The position numbers were made by a program, and so were the translations under genes. From positions 1 to 64,000 of the forward strand of contig CAZQRP010000003.1 in assembly GCA_964596125.1 (NCBI GenBank): a DNA stretch of 64,000 bases. Reading direction: 5' to 3'. Below, piece after piece: positions 61,748 to 64,000 of this stretch. The notes below the pieces were generated by a model. That model did no database searches and was not told the DNA's origin. It was given only the letters and a program-made list of their open reading frames with translations. Position 1 is the stretch's first letter. The number at the start of each line of letters is the position of its first letter. Source of the DNA: CAZQRP01 sp964596125 (lineage in GTDB: Bacteria; Chloroflexota; Dehalococcoidia; GIF9; UBA5629).

Positions 61748-62398
61748 TTACTTCTCGGGTGGTGCCGAAATTCCGTGCTTGACTACTAGATAAAAATGGA
61801 TGCCGAAAAAGAAGATAATCAATAGTGGAACAAAACTAACATGGAATGTAAAGAAACGCGCTAATGTCTGAGCACCGACAGTACTACCACCAATTAGAAT
61901 TTTTTGAATAAAGGGACCTAGTATAGGTACCTGCCCGGCAATACTGGTTCCAACATTTGTCGCCCAGTAAGCTTTCTGGTCCCAAGGAAGCAGATAACCA
62001 GTGAAGGCGGAAAACATAACCAAGATAAACAGCACGACACCTGTAATCCAGGTAATTTCCCGTGGATATTTGTAGGCAGCCATGAAAAAAGTGCGTAAGC
62101 CGTGTAAGCCGACCAGTACCACTATCGCAGCGGATGCCCATTTATGCAGGCTGCGGATAAAAGCACCAAAAGGCACTTCATTCATGATAAACTGTATGCT
62201 CTCATAGGCATGGTCTGGTGATGGAGAGTAGTTCAGCATTAGAAAAGCGCCCGTAAACAAAAGGATGATAAATGTTACCAGGGTGGCACTCCCGAACGTA
62301 TACAACCAGCCAACACGTCGCGGTACCTTGCGATTCAGGAACCGGCTCAAACCCTCTTTTATCTCTAATCTTTCTTCCAGCCAGCTACCTACAGTCAT
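61748..62398 (-). CDS. Cytochrome b6-like subunit
   Basis: 216 residues with four membrane helices. Heme ligands are H85 and H99 in helix B and H186 and H201 in helix D, the 14-residue helix-D spacing of b6-type rather than mitochondrial cytochrome b. The cysteine near residue 35 that anchors the extra heme in cyanobacterial b6 is absent. GYLLPWDQKAYWATNVGTSI (about 134-153) is the Qo-side signature. It lies 30 bases after the Rieske gene and 26 before subunit IV. Confidence 0.93.
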   Translation of the reverse strand: MTVGSWLEERLEIKEGLSRFLNRKVPRRVGWLYTFGSATLVTFIILLFTGAFLMLNYSPSPDHAYESIQFIMNEVPFGAFIRSLHKWASAAIVVLVGLHGLRTFFMAAYKYPREITWITGVVLFILVMFSAFTGYLLPWDQKAYWATNVGTSIAGQVPILGPFIQKILIGGSTVGAQTLARFFTFHVSFVPLLIIFFFGIHFYLVVKHGISAPPEK

Positions 62399-62428
62399 GG
62401 TATTAAATCACTATTTCTAACTTATGGT

Positions 62429-62911
62429 TCATGCGATAAAGATAGTATCTTCAATAATATTAATATGAATTTTGTCCAAAGGACGTGGCGGTGGACCGCT
62501 AATCACATTGCCTTCTATATCAAACTTACCGTCGTGACAAGGACATTGAAATATTTTAGCATCTTTATCCCAATAATAAGGGCAATGCAAATGAGTGCAA
62601 CGTGGGTCGAAAACGGTAACATCATTATTACCCCTATTAACAATCCAAGCACCTTTGCTCAGTGTGGTGGTATACCAGCCGTCTTTAAAGCGTTCTTCAT
62701 AGGTTGCGTACGTTGGTATATTAACTGGTATATCTCTGATACGTGCAATTGCAACGGGTAATTTGTCACTCTTTTTCCAGGCCGGCGATAGAAAATAGCC
62801 AATTAAAGGCGTAGCAATAGTGACTCCTACGGCACTGGCGATAGCACCAACAATACTCTTGAGAAATTTTCTACGGCTGAGGAGTTTCCCTTCCGATTCA
62901 CCAATGTCCAT
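62429..62911 (-). CDS. Rieske 2Fe-2S protein
   Basis: 160 residues. An N-terminal twin-arginine-type signal/anchor (LSRRKFLKSIVGAIASAVG, about 11-29) precedes the cluster domain with CTHLHC and CPCH ligands (about 105-128), plus the PPPRPLD proline loop. It transfers electrons from the quinol site to the c-type hemes of the fused subunit. It is first in the three-gene operon, about 31 bases from the predicted transcription start. Confidence 0.93.
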   Translation of the reverse strand: MDIGESEGKLLSRRKFLKSIVGAIASAVGVTIATPLIGYFLSPAWKKSDKLPVAIARIRDIPVNIPTYATYEERFKDGWYTTTLSKGAWIVNRGNNDVTVFDPRCTHLHCPYYWDKDAKIFQCPCHDGKFDIEGNVISGPPPRPLDKIHINIIEDTIFIA

Positions 62912-62948
62912 AGTAAGACACCGTCTAGTTTAGGTTCAGCTTTGATAA

Positions 62949-62976
62949 ATTATACTCTTAGGCTATTATATGTCAA
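62949..62976 (-). promoter_or_regulatory. Consensus sigma70-type promoter of the Rieske/cytochrome b operon
   Basis: On - the sequence has a perfect TTGACA (62976-62971), a 16-base spacer and a perfect TATAAT (62954-62949). It lies about 38 bases from the Rieske ATG and implies strong housekeeping transcription. Confidence 0.75.
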
Positions 62977-64000
62977 GACATAGTGAGGGCGATTGTAATA
63001 AACTCTTATAGGCTGGTGTAGTATTTATCTATTTTAATAATCTGGTTCAGTGTTTTTGGGAAACTTCATCACAATGACTTCAGGAGTGGTGGTGCTATAA
63101 CACCTTTGAATGCCCCTAGTATTTTCTCCGCTTTTTAAGTTCAATCTATCGTACGTATGAACATTCGCCTGGTTTGTTACATTTTTTCCTTGAAGCATAC
63201 ACAACCCCACTGATATAGGAAAAGGATTGTCGGTTAGATCTCTGGACACAGCTTGAGGGTCTAAATGGTTGGGCTCGGATATTGAAGCATTAATTTTATT
63301 CGGCAATAGCTATGCTTTCTTAGAGATTGTGTGCATGCTTTCTTATTGATTGAATGCTAGACTTCTTGACTGCTTTACTAATTTACTAATTTCGTATGTA
63401 TCTCAGGCGGAGGTAAATGGCAGAGGAAGCTAATGAGTCGAGAGAATTAGTGGAGACGATGGGAATTGGCAGAGCGAATTGGCGGAGACGATGGAGAAAG
63501 GATTGAGGAGGATAATTGGTTAAGATATGAGTAAACGTCTGCTATTTCATACATGTCTGACTTGTCAGGGAATAAACAAAAAAGGCTAGTGTGGACTTGA
63601 CTCAATGCTAGCCCCGGTTGTTCCGGTTCCATAGCTTTTTCGCCATATTTACTTATTTACTTATGTCTTCTGTCTGTCTCATTTTAGCTGACGATTTACA
63701 CCTATCATTGAGTGAATATTCGATAGAGCAAATTGCGCAAACATTGATTAAGAAACTGAAGCTTGATCATTAGAACAGTGTAGTTCATAGGCAATCTACA
63801 TGACCATTAAGCGTTCTGATATAACCCTTGCTAGATTTGGAAACCAGTGTGGAGATGTATCACCGCATAAGACATAATCCGAGATAAGATATTCGAGACT
63901 TTTGTGAGACCAAGTTTAATCCTTTTTAAATAGTTGTATTCAGAAAGAAATAAAAGAGTTGCTGCAAAGCCGGGATAAACTGTTTCTTCTCAAATACGAG
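62977..64000. other. Right-end region without a convincing gene
   Basis: 1,024 bases. A 90-codon - strand frame from a TTG (63034-63306) has no ribosome site and no recognised family. A GGAGG-ATG at 63411-63419 (+) starts a frame MAEEANESRELVETMG that soon stops, with the word GAGACGATGG repeated at 63453 and 63485; it looks like the 5' remnant of a lost gene. A 36-codon + frame ends at 63773 (EQIAQTLIKKLKLDH). Nothing else was seen. Confidence 0.35.

Noticed and set aside
63034..63306. A 90-codon - strand frame at the right end
   Set aside because: It starts at a TTG two codons after a stop, without a ribosome site or recognised family, so it is mentioned only in the intergenic note.
1..64000. 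rRNA, tRNA and CRISPR arrays
   Set aside because: Looked for T-loop-like GGTTCGAATCC patterns, long conserved RNA stretches and regularly spaced repeats by eye; none was found. A tRNA scan would be decisive.

Overview
The window looks like a chromosomal segment of an anaerobic or microaerophilic bacterium, most likely Chloroflexota and perhaps Dehalococcoidia-like. That placement is an inference from gene content: a Vms1-like release factor (VLRF1) next to mutS2, an archaeal-type STT3 oligosaccharyltransferase, a tungsten/molybdenum aldehyde oxidoreductase with a polyferredoxin, a xanthine-dehydrogenase-type molybdenum hydroxylase, and a split cytochrome b with fused c-type hemes. No rRNA, tRNA or CRISPR array was seen. 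TTG and GTG starts are frequent, and several are supported by Shine-Dalgarno spacing.

Layout. 0-4.8 kb: the 3' end of a molybdopterin oxidoreductase, an aldehyde:ferredoxin oxidoreductase with a four-cluster ferredoxin, a metallo-beta-lactamase-fold hydrolase and a flavin reductase. 4.9-8.1 kb: mutS2 followed by a VLRF1-family peptidyl-tRNA hydrolase, a likely ribosome-rescue pair. 8.4-12.4 kb: an MFS carrier, a LarA-like nickel-pincer enzyme, RidA, and a NYN-domain protein behind two consensus promoters. 12.7-17.3 kb: a FemAB/CelD-like acyltransferase, an MshA-like glycosyltransferase, an MshD-like double GNAT, an MshB-like PIG-L deacetylase and a glyoxalase II-like hydrolase, resembling most of a mycothiol-type thiol pathway but without a recognised cysteine ligase.

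17.4-26.3 kb is accessory. It holds a complete 2.5-kb IS1595-family element (27-bp terminal repeats) with a membrane-anchored passenger protein and a 44-codon gene. It also holds a two-gene unit overlapping by 4 bases: a type ISP/IIG-like restriction-modification enzyme followed by a protein carrying the HEPN RNase motif (ApeA-like). 26.6-29.3 kb: a zinc ribbon protein and a MoxR ATPase/VWA pair. 29.6-44.2 kb: a glycan locus with an STT3 oligosaccharyltransferase, nucleotidyltransferase and flippase on +, converging on a tight - strand run of GT2, GT4 and GT-C transferases and a methyltransferase.

44.2-47.5 kb carries decayed genes: a roughly 140-codon gene broken by TAA codons, a short remnant with an internal TGA, and a hybrid histidine kinase collapsed by an internal deletion to its two ends. 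After a DHA2-type MFS exporter, 49.5-59.6 kb is a - strand catabolic operon: two FAD-linked oxidases around a CCG-type Fe-S protein, a truncated 2Fe-2S relic, and a three-subunit molybdenum hydroxylase. The hydroxylase FAD subunit has a whole GltD-like NADPH oxidoreductase inserted in its iron-sulfur loop. 60.6-62.9 kb encodes a Rieske/cytochrome b complex whose subunit IV carries four c-heme sites, transcribed from a consensus promoter. The last kilobase shows no convincing gene.
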